Positions 31,388 to 40,563 of a stretch of 50,482 nt of DNA are shown here, in pieces. The translations under genes and the position numbers were made by a program. A model generated the notes under the pieces. That model was not told the DNA's origin. It saw nothing but the letters and a program-made list of their open reading frames with translations, and searched no databases. The stretch's first letter is position 1, and each line of letters starts with the position of its first letter. This DNA is from Nitrospiraceae bacterium (GTDB lineage Bacteria; Nitrospirota; Thermodesulfovibrionia; Thermodesulfovibrionales; UBA6898): assembly GCA_003153275.1 (NCBI GenBank), contig PLXX01000149.1, forward strand, positions 25,678 to 76,159. Reading direction: 5' to 3'.

Positions 31388-32470
31388 TTATAAGTGGTCC
31401 CTCCTAATCCTATCGGTTTTTTCCGCGGATTTGAATCCCGCTTGAGACACCAACAATTTTAAGGAGTTACGAAAGTAGCCCCTTAAAATTTTTCTTCTCT
31501 GCACATTATGCTTTTCTGACGTCTTCTGCTGTATGACCAGGTCCTCGCTTTCTTTTTCTTGTTGATTCAAATAGGCGGTCTCAGCAAATGTCTTTCGTTC
31601 GTCTATGAGGGTTGTAGCCTCGAGGAGAAGGGGCATGGTATGCGCCTTAATGTTAATATCATCCGTGGTCTCTCCGTGCAACAGGCAAAAACTTCCCTTC
31701 TCCCAGGAGACAAACTCAGTAAAGGCTTCTATGCCACTCAGCTTACCCGATGAGGAGTGAACCACCTTGCCGTTGTGCACATAAATAACATTTCCTCGGC
31801 CGCCGGTCATTAGGATCTTTGCGGTTTTAACACCCACGAGGTTGAAGTCCTCTATGTTTCCGGTAAGCCCTCGTATCTCAGCTTCCCGATAAGCAAGTGC
31901 AGAGCCGACTGGCTTCGCTTCTATCAATGACCTCATTTCACCCGAATTGATCGGTTTTGAAATATAGTAAACGTCTCCTGTGAACCGCCTTGGATAATTC
32001 TTGTCGGGGACGATCAGCAAGAAGCTCCGGCTTCTATCTGGTTCATTTTCTTGCGGCTTCATAAAATACCATAAATGCCTCATCACTCAGTGTCGAGACA
32101 TCTGCAATAACCAGCCGAGGCTTTTTCTCTCGTACAACGGCTATGGCATCGATGCTGCTCTGAGTATGCACGACGTCCATCCTGTCTGCAGATGTGCATA
32201 GCTTTATCCTCAGCGCAGCAATGTTCGGTTCGCGTACGAATATCAAAACGCCAATCTTTTTCCCCTCCGGCGGGTATTCCTCGCCGACTATCGAGAGGAA
32301 AATCTCGACCACCTCGGGGTCGAACTGGGTGCCGGCGTTTCTCTTGATTTCCAGGATCGCTTTTTCTCTCGGTCTGGCTTTTCTATAGGGTCTGTCCACC
32401 AGCATGGCGTGGTAGGTATCGGAGATTGCGATAATTCGCGCGCCTATGCTTATATACCATCCTGTTTTGT
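31388..32470 (-). pseudogene. Frameshifted and N-terminally truncated HD-GYP fragment, REC-like domain, PATAN (DUF4388) protein
   Basis: HD-GYP tail GARIIAISDTYHAMLVDRPYRKARPREKAILEIKRNAGTQFDPEVVEIFL in ORF 32043..32405 and upstream. REC-like halves are split between frames (KKIGVLIFVRE..PRLVIADVSTLSDEAFMVFYEAARK / SRSFLLIVPDKN..VYYISKPINSGEMRSLIEA). PATAN segment AEIRGLTGNIEDFNLVGVKTAKILMTGGRGNVIYVHNGKVVHSSSGKLSGIEAFTEFVSWEKGSFCL is in ORF 31388..32086. Confidence 0.75.
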
Positions 32471-33229
32471 AAAGGTGTTACGGAGTGTGGTTTCTTTAGT
32501 CTGGTCTATTTTAAATATGTTCTCCTGTTCTCCCATAATGTCACCCACAAGCAGATCCAAAATATGATCTTTGAGAATTTTTGAATGTTTCTTTGACAGA
32601 TCTTTAAATTCAATTGCTACCCCTGATATCACTTTGAAAACATCTGTATAAACATCCTTTTTATAAATAACCACACCCCTCAGGCTAAGCGTTTTTGTGG
32701 CATTCAGCTTTAGTGACACCTCCACCTTTAGTCCTACAAACAAATTATCCGTACCTCTGATATAGATACCTCCCTCTGAGAGGCTAACCGCATAACTCTT
32801 ATATGTGCCACCCTTATGTTTTATGGAAACTTCCTGGTTGATTGAAGTCCTTAAAAACTTCCTTCGATGGCCTCCTGCAAAGGTAACGCTCTGCTCTATG
32901 AGCGTGTGGAATTGGAGTATATTGATCGGTTTTCTCACGCAACCGAAATGCGAGCGTTTAACACATTCATCAAACGACTTCCCGTCTTTCTCCGTAAACG
33001 TTATAATTACCGGCGCTTTTGAGGTATGTTCGATCGAAGAAATAAGTGCAGGGGCTGTGACACCCTCCACTTCCTGGATTGTCGCATCAATGATTACCAG
33101 ATTCGGTTTCATCACCTTTAAAAGGACCAAAGCCTCAGCCCCGTTTCTGGTAGGAACAACGTTAAAGCCAAGCCTGTTTAACAATAAGGATATATACATC
33201 GCAAAGGCTTCACTGTTATCAACTACCAA
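32450..33229 (-). CDS. REC-like receiver plus PilZ domain protein
   Basis: VVDNSEAFAMYISLLLNRLGFNVVPTRNGAEALVLLKVMKPNLVIIDATIQEVEG (REC); HRRKFLRTSINQEVSIKHKGGTYKSYAVSLSEGGIYIRG (PilZ RxxxR and D/SxSxxG). The true start is likely further upstream (CTG near 33250; see findings). Confidence 0.85.
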   Translation of the reverse strand: MVVDNSEAFAMYISLLLNRLGFNVVPTRNGAEALVLLKVMKPNLVIIDATIQEVEGVTAPALISSIEHTSKAPVIITFTEKDGKSFDECVKRSHFGCVRKPINILQFHTLIEQSVTFAGGHRRKFLRTSINQEVSIKHKGGTYKSYAVSLSEGGIYIRGTDNLFVGLKVEVSLKLNATKTLSLRGVVIYKKDVYTDVFKVISGVAIEFKDLSKKHSKILKDHILDLLVGDIMGEQENIFKIDQTKETTLRNTFTKQDGI

Positions 33230-33724
33230 TATTGTAGGTCTGCAATTCAGATTTTTCTCCTTTGTCTGCCCTCAGTACCGAAATTCTCGAATCCCTGCCG
33301 TTACTAATTTTAGAATGCGTGTTACTGATACTTTAATACTCTGCTGATCTCTGTGCGATCTGAACCTATAAACTGATTTCAGGCAGCGTTGATTCATCGC
33401 TTTTTTCCATCAAATCCTCGGATAGTGCCTTGAGGCCGCACGTGTCGTGTTTTGAGGTCAATGATAAATTCGGAGTCCAGAACCTCCCTGATTTTTTATC
33501 CTGTTGATCCCCTCGCCAAACATTTCAAGATCCTTCCCTCATTAGCTTGGTAAATATTACCCCTTTATAAAGTATCACGTAACGTTAATTACAAACTAAC
33601 CTGAACTTGTAGTCAGCAATGTTCATGCCATAAAGTAAAATAATTGATATAAAGGTATTATCTATTGATTTATAATGATTTATCGAATAATCTATGATGG
33701 ATCCATATGGATATTCTTCGGGGA

Positions 33725-33762
33725 TATGCAAATATTACATAATGCTATGCAAACTTTGCATA
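33725..33762. promoter_or_regulatory. Putative operator: palindrome TATGCAAACTTTGCATA plus upstream half-site TATGCAAA
   Basis: Perfect 8+1+8 inverted repeat at 33746-33762. A second TATGCAAA starts at 33725, 21 bp upstream. Confidence 0.4.
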
Positions 33763-34136
33763 AATACTTAGTAGATATGGAATAAATTACCTGAGCATAT
33801 CATTTTTCCGACGGAATAACCCCAGTGACCTTAGTGAGGAAGGTTTGTTGAGACATGACCTACGCAAACCCAGGTAATCAAGAAATGTGTTTAGTACGAT
33901 CTGAAAGCAATGTCGCGTCAACCAGCGCGTATCTTTGCGACTTTGTCGGATGAAACAATCAGCTCTTCACGGGCGGCTAGAATAATCCTTTTTCCCCTGC
34001 CATCCCATGCAGTATCGCACCGGAACAAGTGGCGGCTTTGCAGCGGATTGAGTGACAGGTTTGGCCGGAATAAGTATCTATCCATAAAATTGCATATTCG
34101 GATAGATTGATCCCAAATTATTTCGGGGTTTGTTTC

Positions 34137-34616
34137 CTACCGCTCAAGAGCAACTGACGAGGGTTTTGCTACCCTGGTAACATTTGGCCGGTCCTCTTCG
34201 CCTGTATAAAAAACTGCCAGTCTGACCGTTTCGCTCCCTGAATTTTTGCCGCTGTGAGCCAGATTCTGCACCTCGACGATGGCATCACCAGGCTTGAAGG
34301 TCAGGGTCTTGCTGTCTGCTATTTCAACATCAAGTATACCTGCCAGCACATAGGCGTATACCGGGACGGCATGCAGATGCCAACCGGTCTCTGCACCGGG
34401 GGGGATCTCCACGATCATGGCTGTCACCTCAGGTTGATCGGTCTTGAGATAGGCATGCTTTTGGCCGTTGCCTGCGGTCGTGGTGACAAGGATCTTCTCT
34501 GCCGTAACCTTGTCCACATATTCATCGGCATGTACAGCCGCAACAGTGCTGAACAGAAAAGCAAATAAAATACTAATCTTAACAAGGCGTGCTTTCATAT
34601 GTTCCTCATAACTCAA
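34137..34616 (-). CDS. Exported cupin-domain protein
   Basis: Signal peptide (ILFAFLFSTVAAVHADE); MIVEIPPGAETGWHLHAVPVYAYVLAGILDVEIAD..FKPGDAIVEV cupin motif. Confidence 0.88.
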   Translation of the reverse strand: MSYEEHMKARLVKISILFAFLFSTVAAVHADEYVDKVTAEKILVTTTAGNGQKHAYLKTDQPEVTAMIVEIPPGAETGWHLHAVPVYAYVLAGILDVEIADSKTLTFKPGDAIVEVQNLAHSGKNSGSETVRLAVFYTGEEDRPNVTRVAKPSSVALER

Positions 34617-34659
34617 TAGTTACTTCAACAAGCCGCTAATGCCTCGGGTGTTGCCTGTG

Positions 34660-35075
34660 GTATGCTGACGGCTCCTGTCTTAACACATTTCTGCACCATA
34701 TCCCCAACCGCTTCGACCTCGCCTCGGTCTGGGCCTTTGTCAGCAGGTCAACATATTCACATTCGGCGGAAAGGTATAAAGGACCGCGTAACCATCCCTG
34801 ACCATCATCTCATTGATCAATCTGCCATCAGGAGTCCGCAGATACCCCAAAAGCCTGTCACACGTCTCCCTCTCGACAATATCCCGCTCCAGGCTGACAC
34901 TCCACGATGATCCACTAATAATCTGCTGCAGGTGTCCTTCAACCTCTTCCCCATGGCTTCTGTCAGAGTTCCGGGGCGTCAATAACTATCAGACGCACCT
35001 TTTCATCCCGGCCGGCAATTAACAGCCTCACCGTATCACCGTCAGAGACCATGCTCTACCCTGACCAGATTTCCG
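34660..35075 (-). pseudogene. Degraded thermonuclease (SNase-like) gene
   Basis: Pieces in different frames: DGDTVRLLIAGRDEKVRLIVIDAPEL; RLLGYLRTPDGRLINEMMVRDGYAVLYTFPPNV; EYVDLLTKAQTEARSKRLGIW. At least two frameshifts plus stops. Confidence 0.8.
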
Positions 35076-35200
35076 GCAGGCCGGTCCTCTCTCTTCCTTC
35101 CTTCAGGTGCCTGCCGGTTGATAAGGCCATATAGAAGCGAGTGCAAGGCAAAAGACTACAATATATTTTATGAGCTTATGTGTCATATCAATCCATCATA

Positions 35201-36364
35201 TCAGTCAACAACCAGGAATGAGCATTTGAGATACTCAGTCTCAGGCATTGCCAGCAGCACCGGATGGTCCATGGCCTGCGACCGCCGCGACAAGAGTCGC
35301 AGTCCTCTGCCGGAGGCGCGGGCTGCATCACGGAGCAGGTCGGTGAACATATCCTTTTGGAGATGATAGGAACAGGATGAGGTTGCCAACAGTCCTCCGG
35401 GCTTTATCAGCCGCATGCAGGCCGCATTCAGGTCTGTGTATGCCCGGATCGCCTCCCTGATCTTTGAGGCGCTCTTGACAAAAGCAGGCGGGTCACAGAC
35501 TATGAAGTCATGCATCCTTCCGTCAGCCTTCTTCTGCTCCAGAAAGTCAAAGACATCGCTTATCACAAAGGCTGCCTTCTCCTGAAGGTTGTTCATCACG
35601 GCATTCTGTTCAGCCTGCCTGACAGCACGTTCCGAAGAGTCGACGCCAGTCACTGTTGCCCCGGTTGCCGCGAGTCGCAAGCTCCACGAACCAGTATGAC
35701 AAAAAAGGTCCAGCCCCTGGCCGCCTTTGACCATCTTTGCAAAGGCAGTTCTGTTTTCTCGCTGATCGAGGAAGAAACCTGTTTTCTGGCCCCCCATCGG
35801 ATCAACAGTAAAACGAACGCCTCCTTCATTGATTACCGGCAGAGTATCAGGATCACCCTTGTGAAGTTCTTTATACTGGGGCAACCCCTCAAGCAGCCGT
35901 GACCTACTGTCATTCCTGACAACAATCGTAACAGGATTCAGCATCTTATCAAGGAGGTCAAGCATGAGATCTTTCAGATGCTCCATCCCGGCAGTAAGCA
36001 ACTGGACGACGATACAGGACCCATAGCGGTCTACAATAAGTCCGGGGAGATAGTCGGCCTCACTGAAAACAAGGCGGCAGGTGGCCGAATCGTCAAGGAG
36101 ACGGTCCCTGAAATCCAGGGCGCGTCCGAGGCGATCAGCAAAGAATGCCCTCTCAACAGGAACATCTTCTCTAGTGAGTATTCTGATCGCGATCAGGCTT
36201 TTAGGATTGATATATCCTGTACCGAGATACGTCTCCCTACGATCAAGGATCCGGACGAGTTCCCCCTGTAAAAAATCACGCAGTGGCTCTTCTATTTCGT
36301 TAGAAAAAACCCAAAGGTGGCCCTGCAGTACTCTCTTTGACCTTTTAAGATGGACGTTTTGCAT
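35201..36364 (-). CDS. rlmI: Class I SAM-dependent rRNA methyltransferase, RlmI-like (23S rRNA m5C)
   Basis: PUA-like N-terminus (LKRSKRVLQGHLWVFSNEIE), FFLDQRENR, GLDLFCHTGSWSLRLAATGATVTGVDSSERAV, DFIVCDPPAFVKS, LLATSSCSYHL. Confidence 0.92.
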   Translation of the reverse strand: MQNVHLKRSKRVLQGHLWVFSNEIEEPLRDFLQGELVRILDRRETYLGTGYINPKSLIAIRILTREDVPVERAFFADRLGRALDFRDRLLDDSATCRLVFSEADYLPGLIVDRYGSCIVVQLLTAGMEHLKDLMLDLLDKMLNPVTIVVRNDSRSRLLEGLPQYKELHKGDPDTLPVINEGGVRFTVDPMGGQKTGFFLDQRENRTAFAKMVKGGQGLDLFCHTGSWSLRLAATGATVTGVDSSERAVRQAEQNAVMNNLQEKAAFVISDVFDFLEQKKADGRMHDFIVCDPPAFVKSASKIREAIRAYTDLNAACMRLIKPGGLLATSSCSYHLQKDMFTDLLRDAARASGRGLRLLSRRSQAMDHPVLLAMPETEYLKCSFLVVD

Positions 36365-38560
36365 TCAGTACCACATCATAGCCTCAAAGTCAGCAGTCGG
36401 CACCTTCAAACTTATATGTCCCCTCCATGGACATCGCTCTACCTCTTCGCCATTTTTTCGCATCGATATGAAGATAGTAATCTCGTCACTTGCCCCGGCT
36501 TTCAAATCAGCAAAAGGAATACAGATTTCAAAAATCTCCCTGACAGCAACCTCCCCGAGATCTTTTATTTTCACCCACTTCTCATCCAGCATCTCAAAAA
36601 GCTCTGCCCTTTGAAGGTCTTCTGTTACCGGACAGACAATCATGATATTGGCGGGGGCTAAGGTGTGAAGAGCAAAGTCAATGTCGTCGTCAAACTCTCC
36701 GAAGGCGCCTTTTGGGTCGATACGGACAAAGAGGTTGTTCTGATTGAACCCGTAATAGATCGTCGATATCAGGCTCTCTGCCTTGTGCATGCTCCCGCCT
36801 GATATCTTGACATCATACTGTGCTCCCTGATACCACTCATAGTAACTGGTCACCAGCCCGTCGATCTTCGGATTGATGAACCCACGGATCGCAAGCTCCG
36901 GAACGACTCCTCTGTCTTCCCGGAGGATCGGAACGTATAACCGGGCCGGGACATCCCGGTCAATTTCCTTAAACACGTTCATGAGATTCAGTCTGAAAAG
37001 TTCGTCAAACTCCTCCTCTGTTTCAGTGGTATGTTCATCACCGTACCACCAGTTCCAATCAGAACCCTCAGCGGCAAAGAGAGATTTCCACGCCTTCTGT
37101 GTATCTGCCCCGGGATTGGTCTCCTCATATTCCACAAGCCTGTCGCGTGTATCACCGAGATAATCCCAGGACAGGTTGTCCTCCTCATGGCCTATCCATA
37201 TCCCGTAATTTGAGTTGATCCACGACCCCGGATGGACTCGATCGAGCCTGTCCCCCCTGCCGTGTGTCGAGATATAGTCCGAGACGGTTGTCGTCTGTAT
37301 TCTCTGCTCCCGTGACAGTCCCTCATAAAGATACATAAAAAAATCCCGGCCGTCATTCTTAAAATGTTCCCAGGCATTTTCACCATCCAGAATAATTGAA
37401 ACGAGATGAGGTCGGTCCTTAGGAAGAGTTTCGCGAATATGCAGCAGTCTTCCGATCAGGTCTTCGGCAGCATTCTTCGGGTCCCATTGTGAATAGACAA
37501 AACCGATCAAATCAGAAATCTGATGGTCCCTGAAAACAATCGAGACCTCTTCATAGGAATGCGGCCGGTAGAGCAGCGACGGTTCAACCATATTCCCGGC
37601 ATTGTCCCGAAGTCTCCGGCTGAGCGAGTTTGAGAGAATACCCTCATCAGTGGCAACCCACTGTATTCCGTGCCGTGCGGCCGTCCTGAGCACCTCTTCG
37701 CTCACCGCTCCCTCCGACGGCCACATGCCGGCCGGCCGGTAGTTGAATACCTTCTCGAAATAATCAATGCCCATGGTTATCTGCCGTTCGGCATCCTCAG
37801 GATGCCTGAACCGCGTCTTCGGCAGCTTCACGCCGGGCATGGCCACACGTGCTATGTCCGTATCGCAGAGCAACGGGAGTATCGGGTGATAAAAGGGGGT
37901 AAAAGAAAGCTCGATCTGTTTTGTGGCGGCCATCTCCCGATAAGTGGGAATGATCTGCTTGAGAATTTCCATCTGCTTCAGAAAAAGCACCTCTTTTTCA
38001 TCCTCGGTGTAATCATGCCCCTTCTCCGCTAACATCCTGAGAAAGGGATCGCGGGTCCTGAAGAGAGGGTCGATCCAGCAAAGATTGAAAAAAACCTGAA
38101 GATCACGGAAATCACTCTCCGTAAAGTACTTGATTGCACGGACAAGATCACTCTTGATAAGATGCGTTCCCCTCTTGACAAGCAATGCATAATACCGGGG
38201 GAACGGCCTGATCATGTTGTCCCAATGTGCAAGAAAAAAGTTCTCAAGCATAAAGATCTTTTCATCGTCGGAAAGGTCGGCCGCCTTCTTCCTGCTTACT
38301 TCGAGAAAGATGTCCCTGGCATTGTTGTCAGTGTAGTCAACCAACTGTTCAAGCAGAGACGGCACCAAGTTGAAGTTCTGCCTGACCTGCGGGAACTCTT
38401 TCAAAATCTCTACCATATCAAGATAATCCTTGGTTCCGTGGAGACGTACCCAGGGGAGACGGTAAAAATCAGTCAGGGGATCTTTGTAGAACGGCTGATG
38501 CATATGCCAGATAAAGGCGAGGGACAGCGGTCTATCGGTCATATTTGAAGATGTATTCAT
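36365..38560 (-). CDS. Glycoside hydrolase family 57 protein (amylase/amylopullulanase-like)
   Basis: LAFIWHMHQPFYKDPLTDFYRLPWVRLHGTKDYLDM; GMWPSEGAVSEEVLRTAARHGIQWVATDEGIL; LDGENAWEHFKNDGRDFFMYLYEGL. Start placed at MNTSSNMTDRP. Confidence 0.92.
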   Translation of the reverse strand: MNTSSNMTDRPLSLAFIWHMHQPFYKDPLTDFYRLPWVRLHGTKDYLDMVEILKEFPQVRQNFNLVPSLLEQLVDYTDNNARDIFLEVSRKKAADLSDDEKIFMLENFFLAHWDNMIRPFPRYYALLVKRGTHLIKSDLVRAIKYFTESDFRDLQVFFNLCWIDPLFRTRDPFLRMLAEKGHDYTEDEKEVLFLKQMEILKQIIPTYREMAATKQIELSFTPFYHPILPLLCDTDIARVAMPGVKLPKTRFRHPEDAERQITMGIDYFEKVFNYRPAGMWPSEGAVSEEVLRTAARHGIQWVATDEGILSNSLSRRLRDNAGNMVEPSLLYRPHSYEEVSIVFRDHQISDLIGFVYSQWDPKNAAEDLIGRLLHIRETLPKDRPHLVSIILDGENAWEHFKNDGRDFFMYLYEGLSREQRIQTTTVSDYISTHGRGDRLDRVHPGSWINSNYGIWIGHEEDNLSWDYLGDTRDRLVEYEETNPGADTQKAWKSLFAAEGSDWNWWYGDEHTTETEEEFDELFRLNLMNVFKEIDRDVPARLYVPILREDRGVVPELAIRGFINPKIDGLVTSYYEWYQGAQYDVKISGGSMHKAESLISTIYYGFNQNNLFVRIDPKGAFGEFDDDIDFALHTLAPANIMIVCPVTEDLQRAELFEMLDEKWVKIKDLGEVAVREIFEICIPFADLKAGASDEITIFISMRKNGEEVERCPWRGHISLKVPTADFEAMMWY

Positions 38561-38852
38561 CCGGACGCGCCAAACCAAACTCCTCCCGGGCAAGCTTCTC
38601 CCTGAAAAACGGATCCTCCTTCAGCAGTTTAATCTGCGTCCTGATATCTTCATTCTGTCTGGTCAGGTCGGTCAGTTGCTTCTCAAGAGTCCTTCTCGTC
38701 CTGTTCAATTCAAGGTACCGGAAAAAACCCATATCGCCAAAAACAAGGTTTATCGACAGGTAGATAAAACTGAGGAGGACAAAGGTGAAAAAGATCAACC
38801 GCTTCTTCTTCACCTCGGTGACAACCTGCTGTCTGAGAAGATTGTTATGCAT
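38532..38852 (-). CDS. Septum formation initiator family protein (FtsB/DivIC-like)
   Basis: Single N-terminal TM, then coiled coil LEKQLTDLTRQNEDIRTQIKLLKEDPFFREKLAREEFGLARPDEYIFKY. Confidence 0.85.
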   Translation of the reverse strand: MHNNLLRQQVVTEVKKKRLIFFTFVLLSFIYLSINLVFGDMGFFRYLELNRTRRTLEKQLTDLTRQNEDIRTQIKLLKEDPFFREKLAREEFGLARPDEYIFKYDR

Positions 38853-40132
38853 TACCTGAGGTTATAGAAGCCCTGCAGCCCCTTGTAGGAAGCTGAATCA
38901 GCGAGTTCCTCTTCGATGACTAGGAGACGGTTGTACTTGGCCACCCGCTCGCTCCGGGCAAGCGATCCGGTCTTGATAAAGCCAGTGTTGCAGGCCACCG
39001 CAAGGTCCGCAATCGTTGTATCTTCTGTCTCACCAGACCTGTGGGATATGACGGCCGTATAGCCGGCTGTCTTGGCCATCTCGATGGCATCAAGGGTTTC
39101 GGTAAGCGTCCCGATCTGATTCAGTTTGATCAGAATTGAATTTGCCACATTCTTCACGATTCCCTTTTCAAATATCTTCGTGTTCGTCACAAATATGTCA
39201 TCGCCAACGAGCTGCACCTTTTTCCCGAGCTTTGCGGTCATCATCCCCCACCCTTCCCAGTCGCCCTCAGCAAGGCCATCCTCGATCGACAGAATCGGAT
39301 ATTTCGCGATAATACGGCCGAAGTAATCCACCAGATGATCATAAGAAACTTTCTTGCCCTCAAAGGCATAGTACCCCTTGTCATAAAACTCAGAGGCGGC
39401 AACATCAAGTGCAAGGAAGATATCCTTGCCCGGTGCATATCCGGCCTCCTTTATCGCCTGAATGATAAGGTTAATAGCCTCTTCATTGCTCTTGAGATTT
39501 GGGGCAAAGCCGCCCTCATCGCCAACGGCAGTATTCAATCCCTTTGCCTTCAGGATTTTTTTAAGCGTATGAAAAACCTCGGTGCCAGCCTGCAGCGCAG
39601 AGGAAAAATCAGCCATGCCCGCAGGCATGATCATAAACTCCTGAATATCAAGGTTGTTGTCGGCATGCGCGCCGCCGTTGAGAATATTCATCATCGGCAC
39701 CGGCAGCACCTTGGCATTAAGACCTCCGATATACCGGTAGAGCGGCTGACCCGTCTCGATGGCCGATGCTTTACAGACCGCGAGCGAAACACCCAGAATG
39801 GCATTCGCGCCGAGCTTTTTCTTGTTTTCGGTTCCGTCAAGCTCAATCATCAGATTGTCGATAAAAACCTGTTCGGTCGATTCAATACCTCTGATGGTTG
39901 GGGCTATCTGTTCAAAGATATTCTTGACAGCCTTCAACACACCCTTTCCCATAAACCTCTTGCCCCCGTCCCTTAGTTCGAGCGCCTCCCGCTTGCCGGT
40001 CGAGGCACCTGAAGGGACCGTCGCCCTTCCTACAGCACCGCTCTCCAAATATACATCAACTTCCACGGTCGGGTTTCCCCTCGAATCAATGACCTCCCGT
40101 GCAATGACATCAGCAATCTCACCCATAAACAC
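38852..40132 (-). CDS. eno: Enolase
   Basis: [79 protein letters not shown]. Confidence 0.98.
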   Translation of the reverse strand: MFMGEIADVIAREVIDSRGNPTVEVDVYLESGAVGRATVPSGASTGKREALELRDGGKRFMGKGVLKAVKNIFEQIAPTIRGIESTEQVFIDNLMIELDGTENKKKLGANAILGVSLAVCKASAIETGQPLYRYIGGLNAKVLPVPMMNILNGGAHADNNLDIQEFMIMPAGMADFSSALQAGTEVFHTLKKILKAKGLNTAVGDEGGFAPNLKSNEEAINLIIQAIKEAGYAPGKDIFLALDVAASEFYDKGYYAFEGKKVSYDHLVDYFGRIIAKYPILSIEDGLAEGDWEGWGMMTAKLGKKVQLVGDDIFVTNTKIFEKGIVKNVANSILIKLNQIGTLTETLDAIEMAKTAGYTAVISHRSGETEDTTIADLAVACNTGFIKTGSLARSERVAKYNRLLVIEEELADSASYKGLQGFYNLR

Positions 40133-40156
40133 CTCCCATATCGCAATGTAGTATAA

Positions 40157-40560
40157 TTATAAATACTGGCCTAGAAGATTTTCCACCCGTTCCATGTCAA
40201 TATCTTTTCCATGGAGCTCCGACCGGTTTTCAACGCGCAGGGAATCACGGTCGCGGGCGTTCAGGAACTTTGTTTCTGCAAACTTCTGGAACCAGTAGGA
40301 GTTCTTCCTGTTCTCCGGGATAACCACCTCAAGAATACCGAGCACGCGTAGGATCGCACGCCGTGCTGTCGTCAGTTCATCGTAAAAATTCCGGTCGTCA
40401 GATCGTCATTCGATGCAGTAAGGTGCTCCACCGTAAAGAAGCGGTCAAGCGCCCGAAGAAGCATATGGAGTTCAGAGAAGAGCAGGACATTTGTCTTCCT
40501 CGAATGCTCAACCCAATCTTCTCCCGGATCTTTCCGGATAATTACGTCCTTCGCAGACAT
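40157..40560 (-). pseudogene. Frameshifted small conserved-looking protein between lpdA and eno (or sequence error)
   Basis: ORF 40372..40560 (MSAKDVIIRKDPGEDWVEHSRKTNVLLFSELHMLLRALDRFFTVEHLTASNDDLT) continues in another frame as DRNFYDELTTARRAILRVLGILEVVIPENRKNSYWFQKFAETKFLNARDRDSLRVENRSELHGKDIDMERVENLLGQYL. Confidence 0.6.
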
Positions 40561-40563
40561 CGC

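Noticed and set aside
33600-33800. Possible CRISPR or tandem repeat array in the AT-rich gap
   Set aside because: Only short non-periodic repeats (TGATTTAT, TATGCAAA); no regularly spaced direct repeats.
39335-39976. 213-aa plus-strand ORF
   Set aside because: Antisense shadow of enolase.
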